Origin: DATBFG01 sp036558645
GTDB lineage: Bacteria > Acidobacteriota > Terriglobia > Terriglobales > Acidobacteriaceae
NCBI GenBank assembly: GCA_036558645.1
Contig: DATBFG010000036.1
Location: 1 to 28,057 of the forward strand
Direction: 5' to 3'
DNA: 28,057 bases
In this document: piece after piece, positions 7,543 to 15,817 of the stretch
Layout of the letters: every line of letters begins with the position of its first letter
How positions within the stretch are numbered: the stretch's first letter is position 1
Made by a program: the position numbers and the translations under genes
The notes under the pieces: generated by a model
The model's input: only the letters and a program-made list of their open reading frames with translations
Databases searched by the model: none
Told to the model about the DNA's origin: nothing

Positions 7543-7934
7543 TCACTGCTTTGAAGCTAATAACAATAACATTGGCGGTGGGAGCCATCTGTCTGGCTCA
7601 GGACGACCTGACAATCCGCGGAAACGACAAACAGGTCTGGGCCGCAGACGCTCAGAAAGTTTACCTGTCGGCGTGCTCGGCGATTGAACGCGAGTTTCGA
7701 ATGAATCGACCGCTTAGACCGCGGGTGACACTAATCGTTGGCGCACGGACAAATGAAGCGTACTGGAAGTCCAGAGAAATTCGGCTTACCAAGTGGGACC
7801 CATATCTGTTCGCACAAGGTGTTGTTATTTTTGCCTTCGAAGAGCTCCTGCCTGAAAGAGAGCGTATTGCTGTAGCAAGTCGTGCTGTAGGGTGGCCTGA
7901 ATCGACGGTAAGCATAGAGAGCCTTGCAAAGTAG
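7539..7934 (+). CDS. Small secreted hypothetical protein
   Basis: A 131-residue protein with an N-terminal signal peptide (hydrophobic residues ~5-18, likely cleavage near LAQ-DD). The start is fixed by an excellent Shine-Dalgarno sequence, AAGGAGG at 7524-7530, eight bases from the ATG, lying inside the end of the preceding gene. The mature part contains ACSAIEREFR and a beta-strand-like RPRVTLIVGA followed by helices. The pattern faintly recalls exported acidobacterial proteins related to peptidase folds, but there is no HEXXH or other catalytic motif, so no activity is assigned. Only two Cys residues are present (C18 in the signal, C46). It is coupled to the gene before it. Confidence 0.65.
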   Translation: MITALKLITITLAVGAICLAQDDLTIRGNDKQVWAADAQKVYLSACSAIEREFRMNRPLRPRVTLIVGARTNEAYWKSREIRLTKWDPYLFAQGVVIFAFEELLPERERIAVASRAVGWPESTVSIESLAK

Positions 7935-7977
7935 CAGCCCGCATAGTGTCGCGGCTTCGGAGAAGTTGAGAGGAAAC

Positions 7978-8133
7978 ATGGCACTGCGAATTGTCTGGCG
8001 AAATCCACGGTTGCACTCTGTGGTCAAACCATGGGTCCAAAAAATCGCGCTGGATTCCTACGGAGCCATTTATGCAGTTTGTAGCGCGGGTAATACGCAC
8101 GTATTCGAACTGATCCTGCCTCGTGCAGCTTGA
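7978..8133 (+). CDS. 51-residue hypothetical protein
   Basis: The start at ATG 7978 is chosen because AGAGGA lies at the right distance upstream; a longer in-frame extension has no ribosome binding site. The protein (MALRIVWRNP...) is compact with alternating hydrophobic residues (KIALDSYGAIYAVCSAG, HVFELILP), which suggests a small beta-rich fold. It follows the secreted protein by 43 bases on the same strand and is probably in the same transcript. No family is recognised. Confidence 0.5.
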   Translation: MALRIVWRNPRLHSVVKPWVQKIALDSYGAIYAVCSAGNTHVFELILPRAA

Positions 8134-8207
8134 GGACCCGTGACGGATTCGATTATTTAGTTGCAACATGATCCTGATTGAATTGCGCAATTTCTGGAGG
8201 TGATGCG

Positions 8208-8828
8208 ATGGCGACGAAGGACTTACTCGGGCTCAACGCTGAAAACAACGGGCGAAACGGCGACCTCACGACGGGCATGCTCGCGTTCGAGGAAGCGGAG
8301 TTTGTCCGCGAGGTTCACTTTCCGCCTGCAATCATGGGGATTACGCCGCTCCATCTGGACTCCTACCAGATAGCCCTCCTCTCCCCGGAAGATGGAGAAG
8401 ATCGTATCGGCAAAAATCCGCGTGGGGAAATGGGAATAGGAAGATTCCTGGTGTTGCCTTTGACCTGGAAACAACTCATAGCCAGCGTCCGGGGAAGTTT
8501 CTCTGATTCGACTTCACTGCACGGGAGCAGTGTTGTGCAGTTTGGCCAAGTCCGGGTTGACCTTCTTTCAATGGAAGTAAGGCGCGCTGAGTGTCCGGTG
8601 GACTTAACGACAATGGAGTTCAAATGCCTAAGTTTCTTTGTATCGCATCCGAACCAGGTGGTCTCGCGCGACAAGCTTCTGAACGAGGTGTGGGGCTACG
8701 AAAACTATCCTTGCACGCGAACCGTTGACAACCACGTTCTGAAGCTGCGCCAGAAGCTTGAGTCGGACCCGCCGAATCCCGTCCACTTCCGAACGGTACG
8801 CGGGGTCGGATACAAGTTTGTTCCCTAG
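8208..8828 (+). CDS. OmpR-like winged-helix protein, degenerate receiver
   Basis: A 206-residue protein. The start is set by GGAGG at 8196-8200, seven bases from the ATG at 8208. A further upstream in-frame TTG has no such signal. Residues ~105-206 are a full OmpR/PhoB winged helix (VDLTTMEFKCLSFF, VVSRDKLLNEVWGY, TVDNHVLKLRQKLE, VRGVGYKFVP). The first ~100 residues resemble only the second half of a receiver: LPLTWKQLIASVRGS sits where KPF...ELLARVRA normally does. The usual Asp phosphoacceptor and the conserved Lys are not seen, so phosphorylation control is unlikely. No histidine kinase is adjacent. It likely acts as an orphan, phosphorylation-independent DNA-binding protein. The following ECF sigma gene begins 51 bases downstream. 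Confidence 0.8.
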   Translation: MATKDLLGLNAENNGRNGDLTTGMLAFEEAEFVREVHFPPAIMGITPLHLDSYQIALLSPEDGEDRIGKNPRGEMGIGRFLVLPLTWKQLIASVRGSFSDSTSLHGSSVVQFGQVRVDLLSMEVRRAECPVDLTTMEFKCLSFFVSHPNQVVSRDKLLNEVWGYENYPCTRTVDNHVLKLRQKLESDPPNPVHFRTVRGVGYKFVP

Positions 8829-8879
8829 GAATTTGAAAAGACTGGTAAGGCGTCTGGGAAACCAAATGGGATTGACGAG

Positions 8880-9506
8880 ATGAAATCCTCAACACAATGC
8901 TCGAGCGACGAAGACTTGCCGTTAGTTGTTGCAAGCAAGTGCGGAGATCCGTCAGTTTTTGCCGAACTCATAACAAGGTACGATCGCAAGCTGTTCCGCA
9001 TCGCGTGCACTGTTACCCATTGTGACAGGGATGCTGAAGAAGTTGTGGAGGCCACATTCCTCAAGGTTTATCGAAACTTGGCTCGCTTTCAAGGAGACAT
9101 GAGATTCTCAACATGGTTAGTTCGTATCGTCTTGAATGAGTCATTCATGAATTTGCGGAAACAACGCTCTGTCCGCGAAGACTCCACGAGCAAACTTAGT
9201 TATCCGAGGTACGCCCAAAGCCCGCCGGGATCGTGGGCTCGACCCCATTTTGATACTAGCGATTGGGTGACCAACCCGGAGTTGCTTTACGGTACTGTAG
9301 AGCTCCGAAAGATATTGCAAAGAAGCTTACGCAAGCTACGAGTAGCCCTGAGGGTGGTATTCGTGCTGCGAGACATGGAGGGCCACTCAATCACTGAAAC
9401 ATCGGCAATCCTGAACGTGACCGCGAAGACCGTACAGACTCGCCTTTCATTGGCGCGGCTGCAATTGCGCCAAGAGCTGACTCAATACTTCAAGAAGACG
9501 GGCTAA
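8880..9506 (+). CDS. ECF-family RNA polymerase sigma factor
   Basis: A 208-residue sigma-70 family protein of the extracytoplasmic-function type. Region 2 is at ~26-95 (AELITRYDRKLFRIACTVT, DAEEVVEATFLKVYRNLARF, FSTWLVRIVLNESFM) and region 4 at ~140-197 (LRVALRVVFVLRDMEGHSITETSAIL, TVQTRLSLARLQLRQEL). The linker between them (~100-138) is longer than in minimal ECF proteins and rich in Ser, Pro and Trp. No anti-sigma gene follows, which is the usual partner. The ATG at 8880 has no clear Shine-Dalgarno sequence. It sits in the same direction and close behind the OmpR-like gene, so joint expression is plausible. Target promoters are unknown. Confidence 0.9.
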   Translation: MKSSTQCSSDEDLPLVVASKCGDPSVFAELITRYDRKLFRIACTVTHCDRDAEEVVEATFLKVYRNLARFQGDMRFSTWLVRIVLNESFMNLRKQRSVREDSTSKLSYPRYAQSPPGSWARPHFDTSDWVTNPELLYGTVELRKILQRSLRKLRVALRVVFVLRDMEGHSITETSAILNVTAKTVQTRLSLARLQLRQELTQYFKKTG

Positions 9507-9834
9507 GCAAATGCGACGGAGCCTCGCATTGCTTCAGGTAAGAATCTAGTTGAGAAAATCCCAACGCTGGAATTGCGCTGGCATGAAACGACTGATGGCG
9601 GCTTAAATAACCGACATGCGTTCCATGTCGCTAATCAATGAGCATCCTCGCCAAGGAAGATACTGCTACTTTAAGCCGCTTGTCCCTTGGTTGAGACCAT
9701 CTACCGCCTGAATTTGACACAGAGTTTACATGTTGATGAAGCACTCCAAATTCCGGCATTGATAGATTCGCGATAGTTGTCCGCAAAGGTCGTAGCCTTG
9801 GGACAACAATCCTCGCAACAAATAAGGAATCATC
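9507..9834 (+). other. Intergenic region, no gene seen
   Basis: These 328 bases between the sigma factor and the FG-GAP gene show no supported ORF on either strand. A TTGACA hexamer is at 9714-9719, but no good -10 follows at 16-18 bases. A perfect short hairpin lies at 9612-9630. Confidence 0.5.
9612..9630. repeat. Perfect 7-base inverted repeat
   Basis: CGACATG (9612-9618) and CATGTCG (9624-9630) are separated by five bases. It is not followed by a T run, so it is not an intrinsic terminator; a protein-binding site or transcript-end hairpin is possible. Confidence 0.4.
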
Positions 9835-12177
9835 ATGACGGAACACCAAACCTGCCGCGCTTCGTGGTATCTGAAGAGCGTTGCGCTGTTACTAATAGCG
9901 ACAGGACTCATGCTGGCCGCCAACGCCCAAACGCCGCCAGCCAAAACCTTGAACCCGTTCATTAGGTTTCGGCCACAGCCACTGGCGTCTTCCAATCCTG
10001 ACGCTTCTACCAAACTTCCAAAATTCCTTGCCCATCGCGACTATCTCGCCGCAGACGGCCCCCATGGCATGGCCACGGCTGACCTGAATGGCGATGGCAT
10101 TCTCGATCTCGTGCTGAATGATGGCAACTCCACTGGCGTCAGCGTGCTGCTCGGCAATCGCGATGGCAGCTTTCAGACCTTCGCACTGTTTGGTTGCAGC
10201 TGCCAATTTCCCTTTGACGTGGTCGTCGCCGATTTCAATAGCGATGGCAAAAATGATGTTGCGGTGACCAGCCCGAACGGCGTCTCCATCCTGCTCGGTG
10301 ACGGAGCTGGCAATCTTGGCACTCCGCGGGTCCTTACCGCCGGCATCTCGCCGGAACGCCTTGTCGCCACGGACCTGAACGGCGATCACAAGATGGACCT
10401 CGCAGTGACCAACCTTGGCTCCAACACGGTCTCAATCTTCCTCGGACATGGCGATGGTACTTTTGCCACCGCGACGGATATTACGGTCGGCATGGGCCCA
10501 TCTGGACTTGCGGCCGGCGATTTCAACGGTGACGGCAAACTAGACCTCGCTGTGGCTAATTCGGGCACTCTGCTCGGACAAAACAGGGGCCCAAATGCGA
10601 ATACCGTGGCCATCCTGCTGGGAGACGGTAAGGGTGGGGTGAACTTTACAACCTTCATCCCGGTCGAAAAAGCCCCGCAGCAGGTCCTTCTGCAGGATCT
10701 CGATAAGGACAAGAAGCTCGATATTCTCGTAAGCACCTTCGCGAAAGGCGATATCTCGGAACTGCGAGGAAACGGAGATGGCACCTTCCAATCCCCCCGC
10801 ATATTCCACGTCGGTACGCGGGCGGATGCGATACGCGTGGCCGACTTCAACTCTGATGGAAAAGATGATTTGCTGGTGACCAACGGCAGCTTGAGCACGG
10901 TCAGCATTTTGTTTGGCGATGGCACCGGCAACTTCTTACCGCCCACCAGCGCACCCTCGGGACGGACCGTAAGTGCGCTTGCCACAGGTGATTTCAATCA
11001 CGACGGCAAGACCGACTACATTACTGCCAATTTCGATTCCAACACGGTTTCCGTCGTGGTTGGAAAAGGGAATGGCAAATTCCTGGACCTCGTGCCTGCT
11101 CTGCCGATCGGCACGGACTTTCCCAACCAGACCATCACGGCTGATTTCAATGGAGATGGGCTGCCCGATCTGGCTCTGGTCGATACGGGATCAAATAGAA
11201 TCGGCAACGCTGTCGAAGTTCTCCTCGGGAACAGCAAGGGCGGGTTTGGCCGTGCAAGGGCGTTTGCCGCCGGAACTCAGCCTGAAGGCCTCGTCGCAAC
11301 CGACTTCAATCACGATGGACACCTCGATCTCGTCGTTACTGACTTCGGAACCGTCCCGAGCGATCACGGCGGGATTTCGCTCCTGCTCGGTAACGGAGAT
11401 GGGTCTTTCCAGCGCCCGGTCAGTTTTGCCGCGGGTGATTTCCCCGTCGGCATTGCAAGGGGCGATTTCAACGGCGACGGCAATCCCGACGTGGTGGTCG
11501 CTGATTTCGGAACCTCGGCGGGCGTGGCTGCCGTAACCTTGATGCTCGGCGACGGCAATCATGGATTTCGGCCGGCGCAGAACGTGGTCACCTTCCCCAC
11601 TTTTACCGTGTTCGACCAAATCCTGAGCGGCGATTTCAACCGTGACGGCAAGGACGACATCGCTTACATCTCTTCGCTGAACGACAACCGCGTTTCGGTG
11701 CAGTTCGGCAATGGCGACGGGACTTTCCAGCCCGCCATCCCCGTGGTGGTGCGCAACGTCTTTACGACGATCTTCTTTAGCTTTGCCGCCGGTGACCTCA
11801 ACAACGACGGTATTTCCGACTTCGTGGTCGAAGAAGGCGGGGTCATCGAGGTCATTCTGAATGATGGCAATGGACACTTCACCTCTGCAGGAGTGTTCGA
11901 CGAACAGAGCGGTGCCTCCTTTGGCTTCGTTCCCGCGCTGGTGCTGGCGGATTTCAACGGAGACGGAGTACTGGACGTTGCCGCTCCCGACGGCTTTGCC
12001 GAGACGATGGCTGTGTTGCTTGGCAATGGCGACGGAACGCTCGGTCCAGCCGCGCTGTTTGGTGGCGGACTGGCCGACTCGGCGACAGCCGTCACCTTCG
12101 CAGGTTTCCAGCCGAGTGTAGTGTTGGGAACACCAAAACAGGTGCTCGTGGTAAAAAACATGACCACTTCCAACTAG
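9835..12177 (+). CDS. Exported FG-GAP/VCBS repeat beta-propeller protein
   Basis: A 780-residue exported protein. A signal peptide covers residues ~1-31 (hydrophobic VALLLIATGLMLAANA, cleavage after AQ). The mature part has 13 copies of a calcium-binding-like loop of the D-[FL]-N-x-D-G-x-x-D type, from about residue 83 to 730, spaced roughly every 45-60 residues and alternating with LLGNGDGTF-type strands. This is the FG-GAP/VCBS pattern, which folds into integrin-like beta-propellers. One repeat is altered (LDKDKKLD). Such proteins usually bind carbohydrate, matrix or partner proteins outside the cell; no catalytic domain is seen. There is no C-terminal sorting signal. AAGGA about eight bases before the ATG supports the start. 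It is a single-gene unit closed by the terminator at 12205. Confidence 0.9.
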   Translation: MTEHQTCRASWYLKSVALLLIATGLMLAANAQTPPAKTLNPFIRFRPQPLASSNPDASTKLPKFLAHRDYLAADGPHGMATADLNGDGILDLVLNDGNSTGVSVLLGNRDGSFQTFALFGCSCQFPFDVVVADFNSDGKNDVAVTSPNGVSILLGDGAGNLGTPRVLTAGISPERLVATDLNGDHKMDLAVTNLGSNTVSIFLGHGDGTFATATDITVGMGPSGLAAGDFNGDGKLDLAVANSGTLLGQNRGPNANTVAILLGDGKGGVNFTTFIPVEKAPQQVLLQDLDKDKKLDILVSTFAKGDISELRGNGDGTFQSPRIFHVGTRADAIRVADFNSDGKDDLLVTNGSLSTVSILFGDGTGNFLPPTSAPSGRTVSALATGDFNHDGKTDYITANFDSNTVSVVVGKGNGKFLDLVPALPIGTDFPNQTITADFNGDGLPDLALVDTGSNRIGNAVEVLLGNSKGGFGRARAFAAGTQPEGLVATDFNHDGHLDLVVTDFGTVPSDHGGISLLLGNGDGSFQRPVSFAAGDFPVGIARGDFNGDGNPDVVVADFGTSAGVAAVTLMLGDGNHGFRPAQNVVTFPTFTVFDQILSGDFNRDGKDDIAYISSLNDNRVSVQFGNGDGTFQPAIPVVVRNVFTTIFFSFAAGDLNNDGISDFVVEEGGVIEVILNDGNGHFTSAGVFDEQSGASFGFVPALVLADFNGDGVLDVAAPDGFAETMAVLLGNGDGTLGPAALFGGGLADSATAVTFAGFQPSVVLGTPKQVLVVKNMTTSN

Positions 12178-12204
12178 AAAGTCCAGTCATCACGAAGAGG
12201 AATG

Positions 12205-12247
12205 CCCCACTCAAGCGCGCAGTCGTGGCTTGAGCGGGGTCTTCTTT
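12205..12247 (+). terminator. Intrinsic terminator after FG-GAP gene
   Basis: A 12-base stem with one mismatch (CCCCACTCAAGC 12205-12216, GCTTGAGCGGGG 12228-12239) with an 11-base loop is followed by TCTTCTTT. A second perfect 7-base hairpin follows at 12251-12269 (CGCCTTC, GAAGGCG). No gene is seen between here and 12456. Confidence 0.75.
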
Positions 12248-12455
12248 GGGCGCCTTCTCCTGGAAGGCGTTCACACTCATTTGCGCGCCTTCGGAATGAA
12301 GGGAAAACATGTCCTACCTTCCCTGAATCAGTGCAAGCCAATTCCGGATGTCGCCAAGCACCAACCCGCAAAGTCCGGGACCGCCTCGTAACAGTCCCTG
12401 TCCGTCTCGTCACCTTTATCTAGCCAGGGAGCTACGTGGTCCATACGCTGGGGTC

Positions 12456-13604
12456 ATGAAGACACTTGTTAGAAAAGATGTTCTGCCCAGGATGGCGCTC
12501 TGCGTATGCTTTCTGTCAGCACTTCCGATTGCCCGGGCGGTGGAACCGATTACCATTCCCATGACGGCTGACCGTTGGCAGACAAAAGAGAACGCGGAGT
12601 TCCTTCAGCAGCTTGGTTTTTATCACGGCTTGATGCGCCTGAATAGCGGTGACGCGGTGCTAAAAGGCATTGCATTCAGCGATGGAACGATTGAGTTCGA
12701 CGTTGATACTATCGGGCGGGGCGCACCGGGAATTGCCTTTCATCAGCAAGACGAAAATACCTTCGAGCTGTTATACCTTCGTCCGGATCCGGCCTGCCCG
12801 GCTTTCCGGGCTTGCATCCAGTATGCGCCGCAGACTCATGGTGTTCTGCTGTGGGACCTCTTTCCGCAGTATCAAACGCGCGCACCACTCCGCGATAACG
12901 GGTGGAACCACATCAAGCTGGTCGTATCGGGCCGACGGATGAATGTCTTCGTGAACGACGCCACATCGCCCACATTGGAAGTCGGTAGACTGGAGGGGGA
13001 TGCCGAGAAAGGCGGCTTGCGACTGCAGGGGCCAGGCACTTTCGCAAACATGGTGATAACTCCCGATGCGGTGGACGGTCTTTCTCCGGAGCCGGTCAAA
13101 GACCCCCTTGAAGAAGACCGCGGCCTCGTCCGGGATTGGCGTCTCTCGACGTTTTCCCCGCTGCCGAACACTAAGGAGCCGATGTATAAGGAAATGCCCG
13201 GCACTCCACAGGAATGGAAAACCATCACTACGGAGCGGAGTGGCCTGGTAAATCTCAGCCGCGTTTATGGCCGGCCCTTGCCTCAGGCAACCCGAGCTCT
13301 GGCGTGGCTAAAGACGACGATAACTTCAGACCGGAAGCAGATGAAGAAAGTAGATATTGGATGGACGCGCGAATTGTGGGTGTTCGTGAACGGCAAACTG
13401 GTGTATGCCGACAAGAACCTATTTGAGTCGGAAACAGCAAGAAAATTTCCCGATGCGCGATGTTCGCTGCAGAATGGTTCCTTCACGTTGCCTCTGGAAG
13501 CAGGCGATAATGAGGTCGCTGTGGCAATCGCAAACAATTTCTCCGGATGGGGGCTGATGCTGCACCTGGCTGATGCGGAAGGGATTCATCTGGCAGCAAA
13601 GTGA
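12456..13604 (+). CDS. Exported lectin-like (LamG/DUF1080-like) protein
   Basis: A 382-residue protein from the ATG at 12456. The in-frame region upstream is proline-rich noise, while this ATG directly precedes a signal peptide (MALCVCFLSALPIARA). The N-terminal half (~residues 35-185) has the jelly-roll pattern of 3-keto-disaccharide hydrolase/LamG-like domains (GTIEFDVDTIGRGAPGIAF, NHIKLVVSGRRMNVFVND). The C-terminal half (~215-380) resembles a galactose-binding-like sandwich (RELWVFVNGKLVYAD, TLPLEAGDNEVAVAIANNF). No catalytic residues can be named, so a binding role is as likely as hydrolysis. It overlaps the histidine kinase gene by four bases (GTGA), so the three genes 12456-15491 form a translationally coupled operon. 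The protein may present a ligand to the kinase or be its target; that is inference. Confidence 0.75.
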   Translation: MKTLVRKDVLPRMALCVCFLSALPIARAVEPITIPMTADRWQTKENAEFLQQLGFYHGLMRLNSGDAVLKGIAFSDGTIEFDVDTIGRGAPGIAFHQQDENTFELLYLRPDPACPAFRACIQYAPQTHGVLLWDLFPQYQTRAPLRDNGWNHIKLVVSGRRMNVFVNDATSPTLEVGRLEGDAEKGGLRLQGPGTFANMVITPDAVDGLSPEPVKDPLEEDRGLVRDWRLSTFSPLPNTKEPMYKEMPGTPQEWKTITTERSGLVNLSRVYGRPLPQATRALAWLKTTITSDRKQMKKVDIGWTRELWVFVNGKLVYADKNLFESETARKFPDARCSLQNGSFTLPLEAGDNEVAVAIANNFSGWGLMLHLADAEGIHLAAK

Positions 13605-14725
13605 CAAAGCCGATGCCTGGCAAACAATGGATGAAGACTCGTCCGGCCCACATTGTTCTTGCGGCACTGGGATGGACGATTCTCGGCTGTGTTTTTGCCT
13701 TGCCGGATCTCTCTGCCGGCAAACACTTGCGCCAAGCTCTGCTTTTACCTCTCACGGTTTGGTGGTCCTGGGGTCTGCTCACACCCCTGATTCTTTGGAC
13801 GGACCGGCAGATCCCGGTTTCCAGCAAACAACTTGGCCGACGAGTCCTAGCGCATATCCCTCCGAGCATGGTGGTCGCGTCTGTCTACGTTTATCTTCTG
13901 GGGTTTCTTCGCGCCGCGTTTGGGATCGCGGACTGGAGCGGCGTGACTGGTCGCAAGGTTCTTGTTGATTCGCTGCAAGGCATGTTCCTCTGGAACTGCC
14001 TCACCTACTGGTTGATTCTAGGAGCCTGGCAGGCATACCGGTACTACCATCATTATCTTGCCAACGAGTTGCGTCTAGAGCGGTTGGAAAAGAACTTCTC
14101 CGAGGCTCGTCTAAACGCGCTTCGAATGCAATTGAATCCGCATTTTCTTTTCAACGCGCTGAACACGATCTCATCTCAGCTGGAACGCGACCCGAAGCTT
14201 GCGCGAGGAATGATCGAACATCTGGGCGACTTGCTCCGCCTGTCGCTGGAATCGAAAGACCGGCAGGAAGTCCCGTTAGCAGAAGAGATGGCCTTTCTGG
14301 AACACTATTTGGCGATCCAGAAGATCCGCTTCGGAGATCACTTGCGAGTCGAGACGCAGATCGCGCCGGAGGTCAAATATGCATCCGTACCGTGCCTTTT
14401 CGTTCAGCCATTGGTGGAGAATGCAATCCGGCATGGGATTTCAGGGCGAGCTTCGGGCGGAAACGTGATGGTATCGGCACAGCGGGTCGGGAATCGGCTT
14501 GAGATTCGCGTGCTGGACGACGGAGTGGGGCTTCCGGTGGGTTGGACGCTTGAGAAATCGGGCGGCGTAGGGCTTTCCGTGACGCGGCAGCGTGTGGCAG
14601 GGCTTTATCCCAATGGAGAAGCTCGCTTTGCGGTGAACCCGCGCGACGGTGGTGGAACCGAGGTTGAAATATCGCTGCCTCTACGATGGAGCGGAAAGGA
14701 GGCGCATGCCACTGCCGGCGACTGA
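13601..14725 (+). CDS. LytS/YehU-type sensor histidine kinase
   Basis: A 374-residue membrane kinase. Four hydrophobic segments (~17-34, 46-66, 86-105, 124-143) form an N-terminal membrane domain without a large outside loop. The His_kinase domain follows: ALRMQLNPHFLFNALN with H181 as the predicted phospho-acceptor, then an HATPase with N-box LVENAIRHG (271-279) and G-box LDDGVGLP and GGVGLSV (~305-326). This is the LytS/YehU/NatK class that pairs with LytTR regulators. The GTG at 13601 overlaps the stop of the preceding gene; an ATG at 13613 is an alternative. Its own end overlaps the regulator gene by 20 bases. The membrane domain lacks a recognisable sensor fold, so the signal is unknown. 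Confidence 0.9.
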   Translation: MTKPMPGKQWMKTRPAHIVLAALGWTILGCVFALPDLSAGKHLRQALLLPLTVWWSWGLLTPLILWTDRQIPVSSKQLGRRVLAHIPPSMVVASVYVYLLGFLRAAFGIADWSGVTGRKVLVDSLQGMFLWNCLTYWLILGAWQAYRYYHHYLANELRLERLEKNFSEARLNALRMQLNPHFLFNALNTISSQLERDPKLARGMIEHLGDLLRLSLESKDRQEVPLAEEMAFLEHYLAIQKIRFGDHLRVETQIAPEVKYASVPCLFVQPLVENAIRHGISGRASGGNVMVSAQRVGNRLEIRVLDDGVGLPVGWTLEKSGGVGLSVTRQRVAGLYPNGEARFAVNPRDGGGTEVEISLPLRWSGKEAHATAGD

Positions 14726-15491
14726 GGGTCTTTGCGTCCTTGTGGCCGACGATGAAGCGCCTGCGAGACAACGGATCATCGATCTGTTGCGCCGCGATTC
14801 TCGGATCGTGGCAATTATAGAAGCACCCGACGGACTCTCCGCCGTGGACATCATTCAGAACCGAAGGCCCGATTTGGTGTTTCTCGACGTGCAGATGCCG
14901 GAACTGAATGGACTGGAGGTCATCGCTGAAGTCGGGGCTGAACGTATGCCGCTAACCGTATTTGTTACCGCCTATGATGAGCACGCGATCCGCGCTTTCG
15001 AAACAAATGCGCTCGACTATCTCCTGAAGCCCTTCAGCGACGAGCGCTTTGAGATGACGATGGCTCGCGTCAGCACTCGGATGGATGAACGCAGCGTGCG
15101 CGAGTTCGGACAACGCATTCTTCGCATTGTCTCCGCAACGCCCACCGGGATTCTGCCGGTGGATCGTTTGGTGGTTAAATCTGGAGGTTCAACCCGCTTT
15201 GTACGGGTCGTTGATATCGACTGGATCGAGGCTGCTGGTGTTTACGCGAACCTGCACATTGGAGGAAAGGAATTGTTGTATAGGGCCGCGCTGAACGAGC
15301 TTGCCGACAGGCTTGATCCCGTTCGCTTTGTCCGCGTTCACCGTTCGGCTATTGTGAATATCGAAAGCATCGTGCGCCTGGAGCCAATCTCTCATGGCGA
15401 GTTTGAAGTGATCCTGAAAGACGGTTCGAGATCGCGAATCAGCAGAACCTATCGTAGCCAGCTGGAAAAGAGATTGGGTCAATCGCTGTAG
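14706..15491 (+). CDS. LytTR-family response regulator
   Basis: A 261-residue cytoplasmic regulator. The start at ATG 14706 is fixed by AAAGGAGG at 14695-14702, inside the end of the kinase gene; longer in-frame starts have no such site. The receiver (residues ~8-125) has the acidic pair D15-D16, phospho-Asp D61 in VFLDVQMPELNG, T88 and K108 in LLKPF, so it is intact. The LytTR DNA-binding domain covers ~153-260 (IDWIEAAGVYANLHI, FVRVHRSAIVNIESI, SRTYRSQLEKRL). With the kinase it makes a complete two-component system. LytTR proteins bind paired direct repeats upstream of targets; the repeat-rich 551-base region just downstream, before the TonB receptor, is a natural candidate. Confidence 0.92.
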   Translation: MPLPATEGLCVLVADDEAPARQRIIDLLRRDSRIVAIIEAPDGLSAVDIIQNRRPDLVFLDVQMPELNGLEVIAEVGAERMPLTVFVTAYDEHAIRAFETNALDYLLKPFSDERFEMTMARVSTRMDERSVREFGQRILRIVSATPTGILPVDRLVVKSGGSTRFVRVVDIDWIEAAGVYANLHIGGKELLYRAALNELADRLDPVRFVRVHRSAIVNIESIVRLEPISHGEFEVILKDGSRSRISRTYRSQLEKRLGQSL

Positions 15492-15717
15492 TCCGTTCCC
15501 CATGCTGGATTGGCGGACAAAAGTAGCGACGCAGTGGATGGGATGAGAATGGTCTGTCCAAGCACTATCCCTTCAATCTCCTGACCTGTTTCGCTTGTGA
15601 ACCTGTCTTGTATTTTCCCCGCGTACAGAAAACAGTAACTCTGCCTGATGGCCTATACGGCAACTCATATTCGACGCGGGTCTCACGCATTGTCACAACA
15701 GCTTACAAAATGTTTAC

Positions 15718-15738
15718 GTCAATTATTTCTTGTCAATT
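15718..15738 (+). repeat. Direct repeat pair GTCAATT
   Basis: Two exact GTCAATT copies start at 15718 and 15732, 14 bases apart, in an AT-rich context. Paired direct repeats are the usual form of LytTR-regulator sites, but the usual spacing is about two turns, so this match is suggestive only. Confidence 0.3.
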
Positions 15739-15784
15739 GCGGACGAGTGAATTGTTGAAGCTCAAGAATTCAGTCCATTTGTGA

Positions 15785-15817
15785 GCGTTAACCGCTTGGT
15801 TAATCGTGGGTTAACGC
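15785..15817. promoter_or_regulatory. Perfect 9-base inverted repeat, candidate operator
   Basis: GCGTTAACC (15785-15793) and GGTTAACGC (15809-15817) are perfect complements separated by 15 bases, and a further GGTTAA lies in the spacer at 15797-15802. Each arm holds the palindrome GTTAAC. This is a typical operator layout, about 230 bases before the receptor start. Confidence 0.45.

Noticed and set aside
9714..9742. TTGACA as a promoter for the FG-GAP gene
   Set aside because: No acceptable -10 hexamer at the proper spacing.
11191..11877. Long minus-strand ORF (228 codons) inside the FG-GAP gene, and similar ones at 9892-10389 and 10386-10997
   Set aside because: Shadows of the repeated GC-rich GAT-TTC-AAC-GGC-type codons of the repeats; the forward frame has signal peptide and domain evidence.
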